From Brevundimonas sp. (GTDB taxonomy: Bacteria; Pseudomonadota; Alphaproteobacteria; Caulobacterales; Caulobacteraceae), in assembly GCF_013912065.1 (NCBI RefSeq), contig NZ_JACESA010000008.1, forward strand, positions 98,177 to 162,176: DNA of 64,000 bases. Direction: 5' to 3'. Both the position numbers and the translations under genes were made by a program. Under the pieces are notes generated by a model. It had not been told where the DNA came from. It saw nothing but the letters and a program-made list of their open reading frames with translations, and did not search any database. Positions 28,733-38,186 of the stretch are shown in pieces. Position 1 is the first letter of the stretch; every line of letters starts with the position of its first letter.

Positions 28733-29869
28733 ATGACGGAAGATCCAGCACCCCCGGAGCGCCGACGCCCGCCGCCGATCGCGCGCGGCGGCTGGCTCGA
28801 CCTTCTGCGTTTCGTCGTGGGGGCGATGATCGTCCTCTATCACTTCCGCGAGGCCGCTCCGATCCCCTTGCCGCTCTTCCATCCGGTCTTCGACCGCGGC
28901 TATCTGCTGACCGACTTCTTCATCATCGACTCCGGCTACGTTCTCGCCCGCGTCTACGGCGAGCGGCTCGCGAACCGGCGAATTCCGCTTTCCGTCTTCT
29001 ACCGTCAGCGATTTCTCAGGGTGGTTCCGGCCCACATGACCGTCAGCCTCGCCCTGGCGGGGCTGGTGCTGACGGCGGCGATCCTGGGCCAAACACCCAG
29101 CCACCCGGAATGGTTCGACTGGTCCCGGTTTCCCGCCCAGTTCTTTCTGGTGCAGGCCTATGGGGTGCCGGGCGGAGAGGGATGGAACGCGCCGACCTGG
29201 ACGCTCTCGGCGCTCCTGGGCTGTTACGTCAGCCTGCCCTTCCTCGCTCGCGCGGCGCGCGGCCTGTCCCCATGGCTGATCCTCGCTCTTGGGGTGGGCG
29301 GGCTGCTCGCCGCCAACCTGTCCGCCCACGCCGCCTTCGGGTTGCCGATCTACGAGATGCCGTTGCGCCTCGGCTTCCTGCGGGCCTTTCCGCTGTTCGC
29401 CCTCGGCGTCGCCGTGGCTCTGTTCGCCCGGCAGGTCTATTGCCCGCCCCGTCTGGCCGCCGGTCTGGGCGGTTCCGCCGTGGTCGCTGTGGCGGGTCTG
29501 CAGGCTCTGGGACCCCATAATCTGGCGACCCTCGGCCTCCTGACCGTCATCATCTTCGCCACCGGGGCCTTGCCGGTTCGGAGCCCGTCCAGGCTGGTCG
29601 AGCACCTCGCTTTGATGGCGTTCGCGATCTTCCTGACCAACGAAGTGATCCGGATCGTGTGGTTCGGCGTGCTCGACGCCGTCGATTGGCGGAGTTGGAG
29701 TCCGTCAGTGCAATGGACCGCCTGGGCGGTCGGCCTGGCCGCGGCTTTCGGCGGCGCCGCCGTCTTCCGCTACGCCTTCGACCGACCGACCCAGGCCTGG
29801 TTCAATCGTCCGCAGTCGGGGTCGCGATCGACCTCCCCCGCGGCCAAGTCTCCCGTTCCCGCGCTGTAG
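28733..29869 (+). CDS. acyltransferase-3 family membrane protein
   Basis: A 378-residue multi-span protein. LDLLRFVVGAMIVLYHFREA and TDFFIIDSGYVLARVYGERL match acyltransferase-3 motifs with the catalytic His in YHF. NAPTWTLSALLGCYVSLPFL matches the W-S-L segment. The ATG at 28733 is preceded by a G-rich run; an in-frame region upstream to 28574 has no membrane or family signal and is left out. It resembles 23691-24851 in type but not closely in sequence. Confidence 0.85.
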   Translation: MTEDPAPPERRRPPPIARGGWLDLLRFVVGAMIVLYHFREAAPIPLPLFHPVFDRGYLLTDFFIIDSGYVLARVYGERLANRRIPLSVFYRQRFLRVVPAHMTVSLALAGLVLTAAILGQTPSHPEWFDWSRFPAQFFLVQAYGVPGGEGWNAPTWTLSALLGCYVSLPFLARAARGLSPWLILALGVGGLLAANLSAHAAFGLPIYEMPLRLGFLRAFPLFALGVAVALFARQVYCPPRLAAGLGGSAVVAVAGLQALGPHNLATLGLLTVIIFATGALPVRSPSRLVEHLALMAFAIFLTNEVIRIVWFGVLDAVDWRSWSPSVQWTAWAVGLAAAFGGAAVFRYAFDRPTQAWFNRPQSGSRSTSPAAKSPVPAL

Positions 29870-29898
29870 GCCGATCCTTCACAAAAGCTCGGCGAGGT

Positions 29899-30819
29899 TC
29901 ACATCATGGCGGCGGGGGGCGCCTGGGTGCCCATGATCGCCACGATCAGAAGCAGCAGGGCCGCCAGCACGGTCTCCAGCGCCAGGCTGCGCCGCAGGCG
30001 GCGCAAGGCGAGCGGACGGGCGTGATCGTCTTCGAGCGCCGATCCGAGATGCGGGGTCAGGACAAAGCGGTTCGAGGCCGCTAGGGCCAGCATGCCGGCG
30101 AACAGGACGAGTTTCAGGATCAGAAGAACGCCGTAGGGCGTCGTCAACAGGCTCCCGAGCCGGCTGAACCCGATCAGATAGGCGCTGTTCACCAGACCCG
30201 TGATCGTCAGCAGGACGACGGCGAGCGTTCCCAGACCGGCGAACCCCTCCAGGGCGGCGTGAGTCACCGGCGCGCCCGCCGCGTGCCCGTGGCGGGTCCG
30301 CAGCATCAGGAACAACGCGACCAGACTGCCGAGCCAGAGTCCGGCGGCGAGCGCGTGAACGACATCGGCGATCAGATGCGGCCAGCGGCCCGCGCCTTCC
30401 GTCGCCGCGCCGTGACCGGTCCAGGCCAGGCTGGCGCTGACCACAGCGCCGACGACGGTCAGCACGATCCAGCCGCCGCGTCCCGGTTTCAGACTGATCA
30501 GCAGAACGGCGGCCAAAAGGGCCATCGCCGCGCGAACCAGGAAGCCGACGCCCAGGCCCGTGCCGAATGCCACGTAGGACAGCGACTCCGGCTTCAGCGC
30601 CTCGGTCAGCGATCCCGCCATCACGGCGGTTTGGACCACGAGGTTGGCGAGAGCAGCCAGGACGGTCGCCACGGCGGCGACCAGCAGCGTCGTTCGCGGC
30701 CACCTTTCGGCGGCCGCGTCCGACATGGGCATCCTGAACGCGAAGAACAGGGGGACGCCAAACAGCAGGACGGCGCCGATGTACTGCCCCAGCCTCAGCA
30801 GGACGACCGTTGTCTCCAT
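29899..30819 (-). CDS. copD: copper homeostasis membrane protein CopD
   Basis: A 306-residue protein with about eight membrane helices. Signature features of CopD: RLGQYIGAVLLFGVPLFF near the start, LAWTGHGAATEGAGRWPHLIADVVHALAAGLWLGS in the middle and LTITGLVNSAYLIG late. It takes up or passes copper across the inner membrane with CopC. It lies four bases after copC on the same strand. Confidence 0.92.
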   Translation of the reverse strand: METTVVLLRLGQYIGAVLLFGVPLFFAFRMPMSDAAAERWPRTTLLVAAVATVLAALANLVVQTAVMAGSLTEALKPESLSYVAFGTGLGVGFLVRAAMALLAAVLLISLKPGRGGWIVLTVVGAVVSASLAWTGHGAATEGAGRWPHLIADVVHALAAGLWLGSLVALFLMLRTRHGHAAGAPVTHAALEGFAGLGTLAVVLLTITGLVNSAYLIGFSRLGSLLTTPYGVLLILKLVLFAGMLALAASNRFVLTPHLGSALEDDHARPLALRRLRRSLALETVLAALLLLIVAIMGTQAPPAAMM

Positions 30820-30823
30820 CTGA

Positions 30824-31186
30824 TCAGCGGACCGAGAAGTTGGTGGACCCCGTCATCCGGTGCCCGTCCGGAGACGCCACCCGCCAGTTGACCACGTAGG
30901 CCCCGGCCGCCAACGGCCTCGCCGGAGCGCCCGAGATCGTCTTGCCGTCCTCGGACACCCGTGTCTGGACACGGATGGTCGCGCCCGCCGCATTGACGAG
31001 ATCGAAACCGGAGAAGGCCGGCGCCACGCGCTCGCTGAAGGTGAGACTGATGGTGCGCGGCGCCGCGACCGCAGCGCCGGCGGCCGGCGTGGCGCTCACG
31101 AGACGCGCGTGTGCATCCGCCTGACCGGCGACCAGGGAAAGCGCCGCGACGGTCGCGGCGAGCGATGCGATTTTGAAACGGGTCAA
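30824..31186 (-). CDS. copC: periplasmic copper-binding protein CopC
   Basis: A 120-residue exported protein. After the signal (LAATVAALSLVAGQADA) the mature N-terminus HARLVSATPAAGA begins with the His that binds Cu(II). TISLTFSERVAPAFSGFDL and SPDGHRMTGSTNFSV complete the CopC fold. It heads the copC-copD transcript. This is the canonical CopC, unlike the two CopC-like proteins at 14235 and 37014. Confidence 0.94.
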   Translation of the reverse strand: MTRFKIASLAATVAALSLVAGQADAHARLVSATPAAGAAVAAPRTISLTFSERVAPAFSGFDLVNAAGATIRVQTRVSEDGKTISGAPARPLAAGAYVVNWRVASPDGHRMTGSTNFSVR

Positions 31187-31513
31187 CTCAAACTCCTAGG
31201 AAGGGACGCCCCTACTGTCTCTTACGCGGCACGCGCCCCCGCCCCTCACGAAATGAAACTGAAGCCGGCCGGCCCCCGACAAAAACACTCGACGGCGGGT
31301 TCATCCACAAACTCGGCTTCAGGGATTTAAACCGGATCAGTTGGTGGCGGCCGGCAAGCAGAGACACATCTACCAAGGGAAGGCCGGACAAAGTGAGTCA
31401 CGGTCCAGTCGCGCTTCGGCACAGCGGGTCCGCTCAACCGCTGTCACCGGCAGGGCGCCGGTCTGGACGACAACGCCTTGTAGAGGCGCCGCCGCGTCGC
31501 AGACCGCAGGTCG
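31187..31513. other. gene-free stretch upstream of copC
   Basis: Contains the copC promoter region, then degraded sequence with no reading frame I can support. It lies at the edge of a decayed segment (to 32222) that also holds a DUF7662 relic. Confidence 0.5.
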
Positions 31514-31708
31514 CTAAGCGCCGCCTCGCCGATCGCCTAGACGCGGAACTCGAGCATCACGCGAGAATTCGCCGATTACTGCTCGTCGGCGCATAGTCGA
31601 AAGTTCATGCGCTTCGGGGCCCACCAGCGCCTGCGTAAACGCTAGCAGTCGGTTCAACCGGTCACTGGATATCCCGCGAGCCTTACCCATCAGTTCGCAA
31701 CGCGCCAT
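31514..31708 (-). CDS. possible 64-residue protein or gene remnant
   Basis: An ATG-initiated frame with a helical sequence (SSDRLNRLLAFTQALVGPEA, then LSTMRRRAVIGEFSRD) that looks protein-like rather than random. I do not recognise the family. It lies in decayed DNA beside a pseudogene, so it may be a surviving fragment. Confidence 0.3.
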   Translation of the reverse strand: MARCELMGKARGISSDRLNRLLAFTQALVGPEAHELSTMRRRAVIGEFSRDARVPRLGDRRGGA

Positions 31709-31849
31709 AACGACAGGCACCACAGGCCCGCCGCAGACTGTGAACCCGATCCTCAAGAATCGAAGGAACAGGGCGCCTGAGAACCACGCGGGGTAGAGGC
31801 TGGTGCGCCACGGCGCCTGCGCTATCCGACCTGCCGGTCTGCACACATT

Positions 31850-32090
31850 GGTTTGGGCTCTCTTCCGACGAAGCGCACCGTCTCCGCTTTCAGATCGACT
31901 TCAGCTGCGAACCCTGCCGAACCCGAGCCTACTTCTGCGGCGCGCCATCGGCGTCGTCTGCGCCGTGCGACCGCCAGCCTAGGTCACTAGACGCCTTCGG
32001 CCGAAGACCGCCGATGATCCGTTCGATGCCGCAGAAGCTTAGTCGCACTCGGTTTTGCGCCGCCGTCGCAAATCACCCGCCAACGGATCA
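31850..32090 (-). pseudogene. frameshifted relic of a DUF7662-type gene
   Basis: Read on the minus strand, fragments match the intact copies: LSFCGIERIIGGLRPKAS (cf. LTFRDIERIISGLLPKAA) and, after a stop and a frame change, SAGFAAEVDLKAETVRFVG (cf. DAGFVAEPHLRTETVRFIR). The order and spacing equal those of the genes at 24814 and 37701, so this is a third, broken copy. Confidence 0.72.
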
Positions 32091-32222
32091 TGCCTTCCGT
32101 ACCCCCATTTCGGCGACGCCAGCGGCGAGGGTCAACCTTGAGGGGTGTTTGGTTTGAACCGTTCCCGAAACGTCGGGTAAGCTGAAACCATCGTCACCCA
32201 GGCTCGCAGTTGGAGCAGTTTC

Positions 32223-32459
32223 TTGACGGCGCTTTCGGACACCATCCAGTTCACAGTCATTCGAGGCGAAGGCGATTGGCGCGTCCTCCGCGATGGCCGA
32301 GACGCCGGCCACTTCGATTTCAGCGTCGACGCCATCGAGTCAGCCCTGGTCCGCGCTACCACGTTGATCGAAAAGGGCGAGACCGTCGAAGTCTTCGTCC
32401 AGGACGCGGCAGGCCAGCTTAGACAGGTCGATCCTGTCGGTGGCGAGGTACTGCACTAA
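32223..32459 (+). CDS. small protein of unknown function
   Basis: A 78-residue acidic protein with a TTG start and GGAG about 10 bases upstream. The pattern IQFTVIRGEGDWRVLRDGRD with regularly spaced residues and VEVFVQDAAGQLRQVDP suggests a small beta-rich fold like DUF2188-type proteins, but the match is weak. It precedes the second TonB receptor by about 200 bp. Confidence 0.5.
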   Translation: MTALSDTIQFTVIRGEGDWRVLRDGRDAGHFDFSVDAIESALVRATTLIEKGETVEVFVQDAAGQLRQVDPVGGEVLH

Positions 32460-32670
32460 CGTCCTCGACCGTCGTCGAGCGCCGATATCCGGTCTTCTGC
32501 ACCTCTTCGAGCAATCCCCACCGGCTTGGAAAGCGTTGTTCGACGCGTCCGAGAGCTCCGACCATCCCGGTCGACTGAAAAATTCGCGACATATGAGGGA
32601 AGGGAGGAGACGCCGCGTAGTCAACAAAGAGGGGCCGCGATTTGGCCGCAATGTCGCTAGGGGGAAACCA

Positions 32671-35655
32671 TTGGCCAATAAGTTTTTCAGGAGCCGGCTC
32701 GTCGCCTCCTCTGTCCTGACCGGAATCACGATCGTGGCGACAGCGACGGCCCTGCCTGTCGCGGCGCAAAACCGTCCCTCCTCCGAGACATCGTCATCCG
32801 AACCGGCCGCAGAGCTGGAAGCTGTTGTCGTCACCGGGTCTCGCATCGCCCGACAGGACTACATCGCCAACAGCCCGATCGTGACCGTGACCCAAGAGGA
32901 TTTCCAGGCGACGGGATCGGTCAACATCGAGAGCTTGATCAACGAATTGCCGCAGTTCACGGCCTTGGGCAACGCGGCCTCTAACAGCCCAAATCTGGCG
33001 GGCCAAGCCAATGTGCAACTCCGTGGTCTTGGATCGACGCGAACCCTCGTTCTTCTCGACGGGCGCCGGATAGTCCCATCCAACGCCTCGTCGGTCGTCG
33101 ATCTCAACCTGTTGCCCACCCCCCTGATCGCTAGCGTCGAGACGATCACGGGCGGAGCCTCCTCGACCTACGGATCGGACGCGGTGGGCGGCGTGCTCAA
33201 CTTCCTGCTCGACCGCCGCTTTGAAGGCTTCAAGCTAGACGCTCAGTACGGGGCCTCCGACCAGGGCGACGCGGAGGCGGAGGCGGTCAGCCTAACGCTC
33301 GGCGGGGACTTCGCCGAGGGACGGGGTCGCGCTGTTCTTTCGGCCAGCTATTCCAACCGGGCGTCCGTGCTCAACGCCAGTCGCTCTTTCTCGCTCATCG
33401 GCGGGTTCGCCGGCACCTCGCCGCTCGGGTCGACGGTGTTCGACGCCTCAAACTTGCCGACAGCCGCCGCCGTCAACGCCGCCGTTTCCGGCGCTGCACG
33501 GGGCGATACGTTCGGCTTCAACAACAACGGAACCTTGTTCACCTATCAGGGCGCGCGCGATTACGTGAGTCCCGGCGGCATAGACTATGAGGGGTTCCGC
33601 AAGCCGGGTCCGTTGCAGCAGACGGACTTCACCTACAGCACCGTTGATCGCAACTATCTGATTATTCCCCAGACCCGGTACAATGTGTATGCGGCCGCGA
33701 GCTACGAGCTCACCGAAGCGGTCGAGTTTTACACGGACGTCCTGTTTTCTCAGTATCAGGCCGGCAACCAGCTCGCGTCCAACCCGGGTACCGGCCCCAC
33801 TACGGGCTTCCGTATCCCATCTACCAATCCGTTCATTCCTACTGAACTGCGCGGTGTCCTCAACTCGCGACCCAATCCGGCCGGGAGTTTCCGCCTCGAC
33901 AAACGATTCAACGAGCTCGGTCCGCGCCGCCAGAACGAAAATTACAGCGTCTACCAGATCACCACGGGCTTACGCGGCGATCTGGTCGGTCTGCGCGACT
34001 GGACCTACGACGCCTACCTGACCTATGGCCGGGTAGACAACGACACCAATTACACTGGCTATCTCTCTCGCTCCGCCATTCAGCGGCTCCTGGAGGCGTC
34101 AGACGGCGGCGCGTCGCTCTGCACCGGCGGTTTCAACCCCTTCGGCGCCAATCCGTTGAGCGCCAGCTGTATCGCCTATGTCAGCCGGGTGCCGCGCAAT
34201 AAAACTACGAACGATCAGCGTGTAGTGGAAGCCAATCTGCAGGGTGGGCTGTTCACCCTGCCCGCCGGCGAGGTGCGCGCGGCTGTCGGCGCGGCCTACC
34301 GAGAGCAGAACTACGACTTTTCGCCCGACAACCTGCTGATCAGCACCTTTACCCTTAACGGCGTCACCGGACCTGAACTGGCCGGCAACTCCGGCACGCC
34401 GCTGTCGGGATCGGATACGGTGTCGGAACTCTATGCCGAGGTACTGATCCCGCTGCTCGCCGACCTGCCGTTCATTCGCCAGCTTGAGACCAACCTCGGC
34501 TACCGTGTGTCAGACTATGACACCATCGGACAGGTCGCGTCTTACAAGGCGGACCTCAGCTGGGAGGCGATCGACGGGCTGCGGCTGCGCGGCGGTGTGC
34601 AACGCGCGGTGCGCGCGCCCTCGATCGGGGAGCTTTTCGCCGCCCAGAACCTGAGCTTCCCGTCGATCGGCGTACCCGTGTCCTCGACCGGGGTGCGGCA
34701 GTTCTCCGGCGACCCCTGCGACATCCGCGGCGCCTATCGCGCGCCCGGCGCCGCGAACGCCGGCCAGGTGCGGAGCCTCTGTCTGGCGCAGAATGTCCCG
34801 GCGCAGGTGATCGACTCCTACACCTTCTCCAACTCGCAAGTGTCGGGCGTAACCGGCGGGAATCCCGACCTGCAGGAGGAGACCGCGGACTCCTTCACGG
34901 TCGGCGCGATCTTACAGTCGCCGTTGTCTAGCGCGTGGCTTAGCGGCGTATCCGGATCCATCGACTACTATGACATCACCATCGAGCAGGTGGTCGGCAC
35001 GGTCTCGACGACCGAACAGCTGCGCCGCTGCTACAATCAGGACGGCGTCTCCAACCCGACCTACGATCCGAACAACGTGTTCTGCCGCCTGTTCAGCCGG
35101 GATCCGAACTCCGGCCAGATCACCAGCACGTTCGAGACAAATGCCAACCTGGGCACGCTGAAGACCAAGGGGATCGACTTCCAGATCGACTGGCGGCTCG
35201 ATCTGACCGACATAGGCGCACCAGACTGGGGCGCCCTAGCCCTCAACGTCACTGGCACCCGGCTGCTGGAATGGGAGCGGCAGGACATCCCGGGCGGCCC
35301 CTACACCGATCGCAAAGGCACCGTTTCCAACAGCTTCGGTCTAACCCTCCCGGAATGGAAGGCGCTCTCGACCCTGAACTGGACTCAGGATCCGTGGACC
35401 CTCGGTCTGCGCTGGCGTTACCAAGGCGAGGTCGAGAACTTCAACAATCGAAGCCAAGTCATCGACGCCATCCACTATTTCGATCTGAACGCTGGATTTG
35501 AGATCAACTCGACCGTCTCACTTCGCGCGGGCGTCAACAATCTGACGGACGAACAGCCGCCCGTCTATGCGCCCGCGATCGCCGCCAATACCGACCCGTC
35601 CACCTACGATCTGGTCGGACGCCGATACTACGTCGGACTGACGGCTCGCTTCTGA
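32671..35655 (+). CDS. TonB-dependent outer-membrane receptor with long barrel
   Basis: A 994-residue receptor. The TTG at 32671 is chosen: AGGGGGA lies just upstream and a signal peptide (SSVLTGITIVATATALPVAAQ) follows; an ATG at 32593 has no ribosome-binding site. A TonB-box-like EAVVVTGSRIARQDY leads into the plug (about 70-190), then a large barrel ending YYVGLTARF. SRIARQDYIANSPIVTV and INELPQFT are typical of the large Caulobacter-type receptors for peptides, sugars or other nutrients. The next gene is a DUF4198 protein. Ligand unknown. Confidence 0.92.
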   Translation: MANKFFRSRLVASSVLTGITIVATATALPVAAQNRPSSETSSSEPAAELEAVVVTGSRIARQDYIANSPIVTVTQEDFQATGSVNIESLINELPQFTALGNAASNSPNLAGQANVQLRGLGSTRTLVLLDGRRIVPSNASSVVDLNLLPTPLIASVETITGGASSTYGSDAVGGVLNFLLDRRFEGFKLDAQYGASDQGDAEAEAVSLTLGGDFAEGRGRAVLSASYSNRASVLNASRSFSLIGGFAGTSPLGSTVFDASNLPTAAAVNAAVSGAARGDTFGFNNNGTLFTYQGARDYVSPGGIDYEGFRKPGPLQQTDFTYSTVDRNYLIIPQTRYNVYAAASYELTEAVEFYTDVLFSQYQAGNQLASNPGTGPTTGFRIPSTNPFIPTELRGVLNSRPNPAGSFRLDKRFNELGPRRQNENYSVYQITTGLRGDLVGLRDWTYDAYLTYGRVDNDTNYTGYLSRSAIQRLLEASDGGASLCTGGFNPFGANPLSASCIAYVSRVPRNKTTNDQRVVEANLQGGLFTLPAGEVRAAVGAAYREQNYDFSPDNLLISTFTLNGVTGPELAGNSGTPLSGSDTVSELYAEVLIPLLADLPFIRQLETNLGYRVSDYDTIGQVASYKADLSWEAIDGLRLRGGVQRAVRAPSIGELFAAQNLSFPSIGVPVSSTGVRQFSGDPCDIRGAYRAPGAANAGQVRSLCLAQNVPAQVIDSYTFSNSQVSGVTGGNPDLQEETADSFTVGAILQSPLSSAWLSGVSGSIDYYDITIEQVVGTVSTTEQLRRCYNQDGVSNPTYDPNNVFCRLFSRDPNSGQITSTFETNANLGTLKTKGIDFQIDWRLDLTDIGAPDWGALALNVTGTRLLEWERQDIPGGPYTDRKGTVSNSFGLTLPEWKALSTLNWTQDPWTLGLRWRYQGEVENFNNRSQVIDAIHYFDLNAGFEINSTVSLRAGVNNLTDEQPPVYAPAIAANTDPSTYDLVGRRYYVGLTARF

Positions 35656-35710
35656 TCCCACCGATACTCGGCGCGTCCTGCTGAAATCACGCAAAAGAAG
35701 GCCCCATCTC

Positions 35711-36496
35711 ATGAACACTCGTCTGATGCTGACCTTGGCCACGAGCCTCAGCCTCGTCGCCGGCGGCGCGGTCGCCCACGACTTCTTTCTCATCCCCGAG
35801 CGCTTTGTCGGACCGGCCGGACAACCGCTTATCGTTCACGCGACCTCGTCGTCAGATTTTCCCGCTCTCAATGTCGGTTCGCCGCTGGCGCGGGTCGGAG
35901 AAGCACGAGCGATGGTGAACGGCAGGCCCGCCCAAGTCGCCGTGGACGCCCATCGGCAATCCCTCCGTTTAACCGTCTCCAGCGCCGACGAGGGCATGGC
36001 CGCGGTCACTCTTCAGACGGTTTGGGGCGAGTCCAACTGGCGCCCTGACCAGGTCGAGACCTACCTTGACGAGCACCCGTTCTCGGCGGAGGACATCGCG
36101 ACAGTCCATCGTTTGCTTCCCGCTGGCGCGACGCTCCAGATCCGATCGCGCCGCCTAGCGAAATCTCTCGTGTGTTTCCAGACCTGCACCCCGATCCCGC
36201 AGGGCCCAACGGGTTTGGAGGTGGAGTTTCTGCCGCTGTTCGAACCGGGTCAATCGATGCCCGCCGGCTTTCAGCTGATCAGAAACGGTGAGCCGTTAGC
36301 GGCGCACCCCGTCACTATCCGTTTCGGCCCTCGCGAACGTCGCACGGTCGTCACCGACGCCGACGGCCGGTTGAAGCTTCAGGATGGCGTGAGCGGCCCC
36401 ATCATGCTGGTCGCGGTAACTATTGACGCGCCGTCGCAACCCGGAGAGCGGTTTGTCACCAACAACGCGACCTTGACCTTCAACGCGCCGGTCTAG
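35711..36496 (+). CDS. exported DUF4198-type protein
   Basis: A 261-residue periplasmic protein. The signal peptide ends before HDFFLIPERFVGPAGQPLIV, a His-led start typical of DUF4198/metal-chaperone-like beta proteins. CFQTC may form a disulfide. PVTIRFGPRERRTVVTDADGR is the Ig-like second half. It follows the receptor by 55 bp and may be cotranscribed; proteins of this kind often accompany TonB receptors for metals. Confidence 0.78.
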   Translation: MNTRLMLTLATSLSLVAGGAVAHDFFLIPERFVGPAGQPLIVHATSSSDFPALNVGSPLARVGEARAMVNGRPAQVAVDAHRQSLRLTVSSADEGMAAVTLQTVWGESNWRPDQVETYLDEHPFSAEDIATVHRLLPAGATLQIRSRRLAKSLVCFQTCTPIPQGPTGLEVEFLPLFEPGQSMPAGFQLIRNGEPLAAHPVTIRFGPRERRTVVTDADGRLKLQDGVSGPIMLVAVTIDAPSQPGERFVTNNATLTFNAPV

Positions 36497-36536
36497 GTTG
36501 ATGCCCCTGGGCGGTGGTCCTCGTCATCATCATCCG

Positions 36537-36997
36537 AGGCGCTACAGCCGGCTGTGACGCCCTTCTGAGACCTCCAGCCCGGCGTGCGCCAGGACTTCCG
36601 CCTCGAGGGCGATGATACGACGCATCTGGTTCTCGGCCTTCAGGGTCTGGCGCCCTACTGGTGGGAGATCGACGCCGCCTCCTTCCTGTCGACCGAGGGG
36701 AACCTGACCGCTCGTGTCGAGGCCGAATACGACCAGCGCATCACCCAGCGCTGGATCCTCCAGCCGCGCCTCGAAATCGACGCCTCCGCCAGCGACATTC
36801 CGGAACTGGAGCTCGGTTCCGGTTTGTCCTCGGTCGAAGCGGGCCTGCGTCTCCGCTATGAGTTTCGCAAGGAGCTCGCCCCCTACGTCGGCGTCGAATG
36901 GAGCCGCGCGCTCGGCGATACCGCCGACTACATCAAAGCCCGAGGCGGCGAGATAGACGACACACGCTTCGTCGTCGGTCTCAACGCCTGGTTCTAA
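36537..36997 (+). pseudogene. copB: truncated, broken 3' part of a second copB
   Basis: The frame from 36584 encodes the last 137 residues of CopB (LGLQGLAPYWWEIDAASFLS, AEYDQRITQRWILQPR, ending GLNAWF), closely matching the intact gene at 15683-17206. Just upstream, DLQPGVRQDF continues the match but a stop replaces a Phe codon and one base is missing, so the 5' two thirds are gone. The fragment still has an ATG and could yield a barrel piece, but function is unlikely. Confidence 0.83.
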
Positions 36998-37013
36998 CCG
37001 AAGGAGATCATTG

Positions 37014-37397
37014 ATGATCCGCACCCTCGTCCTCACCGCAGCCCTGGCCTTCGCCGGAGCGGCCGCCGCCCAAGACCCGCACGCTGGCCATGCCATGCCG
37101 GCTCAAGCCGCCGCGCCGCAATCGGGCATCGTCACCGTCCCTGCCGATGGCGCCATGACATCCGGTTCGCCCGAACGCTTCAGCGTCACCTTCCCGCACG
37201 CGATGATTTTGAAGACCGTGACCCTCACCGCCGAAGGACGTGCCCCGGTCGTCGTCAACGCCCCTGCCGCGCCGGCCGCCGCGACCGTCAGCGTGGCCCT
37301 GCCCCGCCTCGTGGCGGGCACTTACAGGGCCGCCTGGACGGCGGAAGGCGCGGACGGGCACAAGATGTCCGGGTCCGTCAGCTTCATGGTTCACTAG
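37014..37397 (+). CDS. CopC-like periplasmic copper-binding protein, second copy
   Basis: A 127-residue exported protein: signal (LVLTAALAFAGAAAAQ), DPHAGHAMPAQ metal tail, and CopC-type strands SGSPERFSVTFPHAMILKTV and GTYRAAWTAEGADGHKMSGS. It is a paralogue of 14235-14645. AAGGAG lies seven bases before the ATG at 37014. It follows the copB relic, so this is a second, partly decayed copB-copC segment. Confidence 0.85.
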   Translation: MIRTLVLTAALAFAGAAAAQDPHAGHAMPAQAAAPQSGIVTVPADGAMTSGSPERFSVTFPHAMILKTVTLTAEGRAPVVVNAPAAPAAATVSVALPRLVAGTYRAAWTAEGADGHKMSGSVSFMVH

Positions 37398-37407
37398 GAG
37401 AACGACG

Positions 37408-37635
37408 ATGAAACTTTCCAATCTGCTGGCCGCCGCCGGCGCTGTCCTGGCCCTGAGCGCGGGTGCGGCGCTCGCCGCCGAAGGCTGCGAGTGCTGCAAG
37501 GACATGGCGGCTAACGCCGCCATGTCCTGCTGCGACAAGATGAAACCCGAAACGCCTCCGCCCGCCGAACCGGCGGCGCCCACGCCCGCGCCCTCGGATG
37601 CTCCCGCTCCCCAGGGTCACGCCGACCATCACTGA
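37408..37635 (+). CDS. small Cys-rich exported protein
   Basis: A 75-residue protein with a signal peptide (LLAAAGAVLALSAGAALA), then EGCECCKDM and SCCDKMK, giving five Cys in 20 residues, and a Pro/Ala tail ending GHADHH. Cys clusters, Met and a His tail suggest a periplasmic copper scavenger. GGAG lies ten bases from the start and the gene follows the CopC-like stop by 10 bp, so the two are an operon. Confidence 0.75.
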   Translation: MKLSNLLAAAGAVLALSAGAALAAEGCECCKDMAANAAMSCCDKMKPETPPPAEPAAPTPAPSDAPAPQGHADHH

Positions 37636-37700
37636 TCGGCCGATCTGAGCCGCTCCGGCAAGCGCTCCGTCGACCGGGCCTTGCCGAGAGCGTCCAGGCC

Positions 37701-38000
37701 TCACTCCTCGGCCATCGTCCCGCTCGGCCGCGCCGCGCCTCCTGTGACGCCGCATCCCCCCACCCGGACGAAACGGACCGTTTCGGCCCGCGTCCGGGGT
37801 TCGGCGACAAAACCCGCGTCGGCGAAGGCGAGATGCTGGGGCATGGGCTCCCGCGCGGGATCCGTGCGCCACCAGTCCTCCATCGCCGCCGCCTTGGGCA
37901 GGATGCCGCCGACGATCCGTTCGATGTCCCGGAACGTCAGGTCCACTTCTGCGCGCTTCTGGCGTCTGAGAAAGGCTGCGAGCGGCGAATATTTGGCCAT
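37701..38000 (-). CDS. DUF7662-type small protein, copy 2
   Basis: A 99-residue protein closely similar to 24814-25203 over the first 85 residues (MAKYSPLAAFLRRQKRAEVD, LTFRDIERIVGGILPKAA, ALADAGFVAEP context as AFADAGFVAEPRTRAETVRF). Shorter tail than copy 1. Function unknown. It is convergent with the Cys-rich gene. Confidence 0.77.
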   Translation of the reverse strand: MAKYSPLAAFLRRQKRAEVDLTFRDIERIVGGILPKAAAMEDWWRTDPAREPMPQHLAFADAGFVAEPRTRAETVRFVRVGGCGVTGGAARPSGTMAEE

Positions 38001-38186
38001 CGGCGTGTCTTGCTCCCCTGCCGTTGACGGTCAAGCCCAACTGGCGCGACCGGCCTCTCCAGTCTAGGCTCGCCCGCGGCGGGTTCCGGGAACGATAGGC
38101 GCCGACAGGGGACGCGCGAGCGTCGGCGGCGATTGGCGGCGAAACGCCGGGCTTCCTCACAGAAGTTCCTGGCCCGCCCCCTCCCC

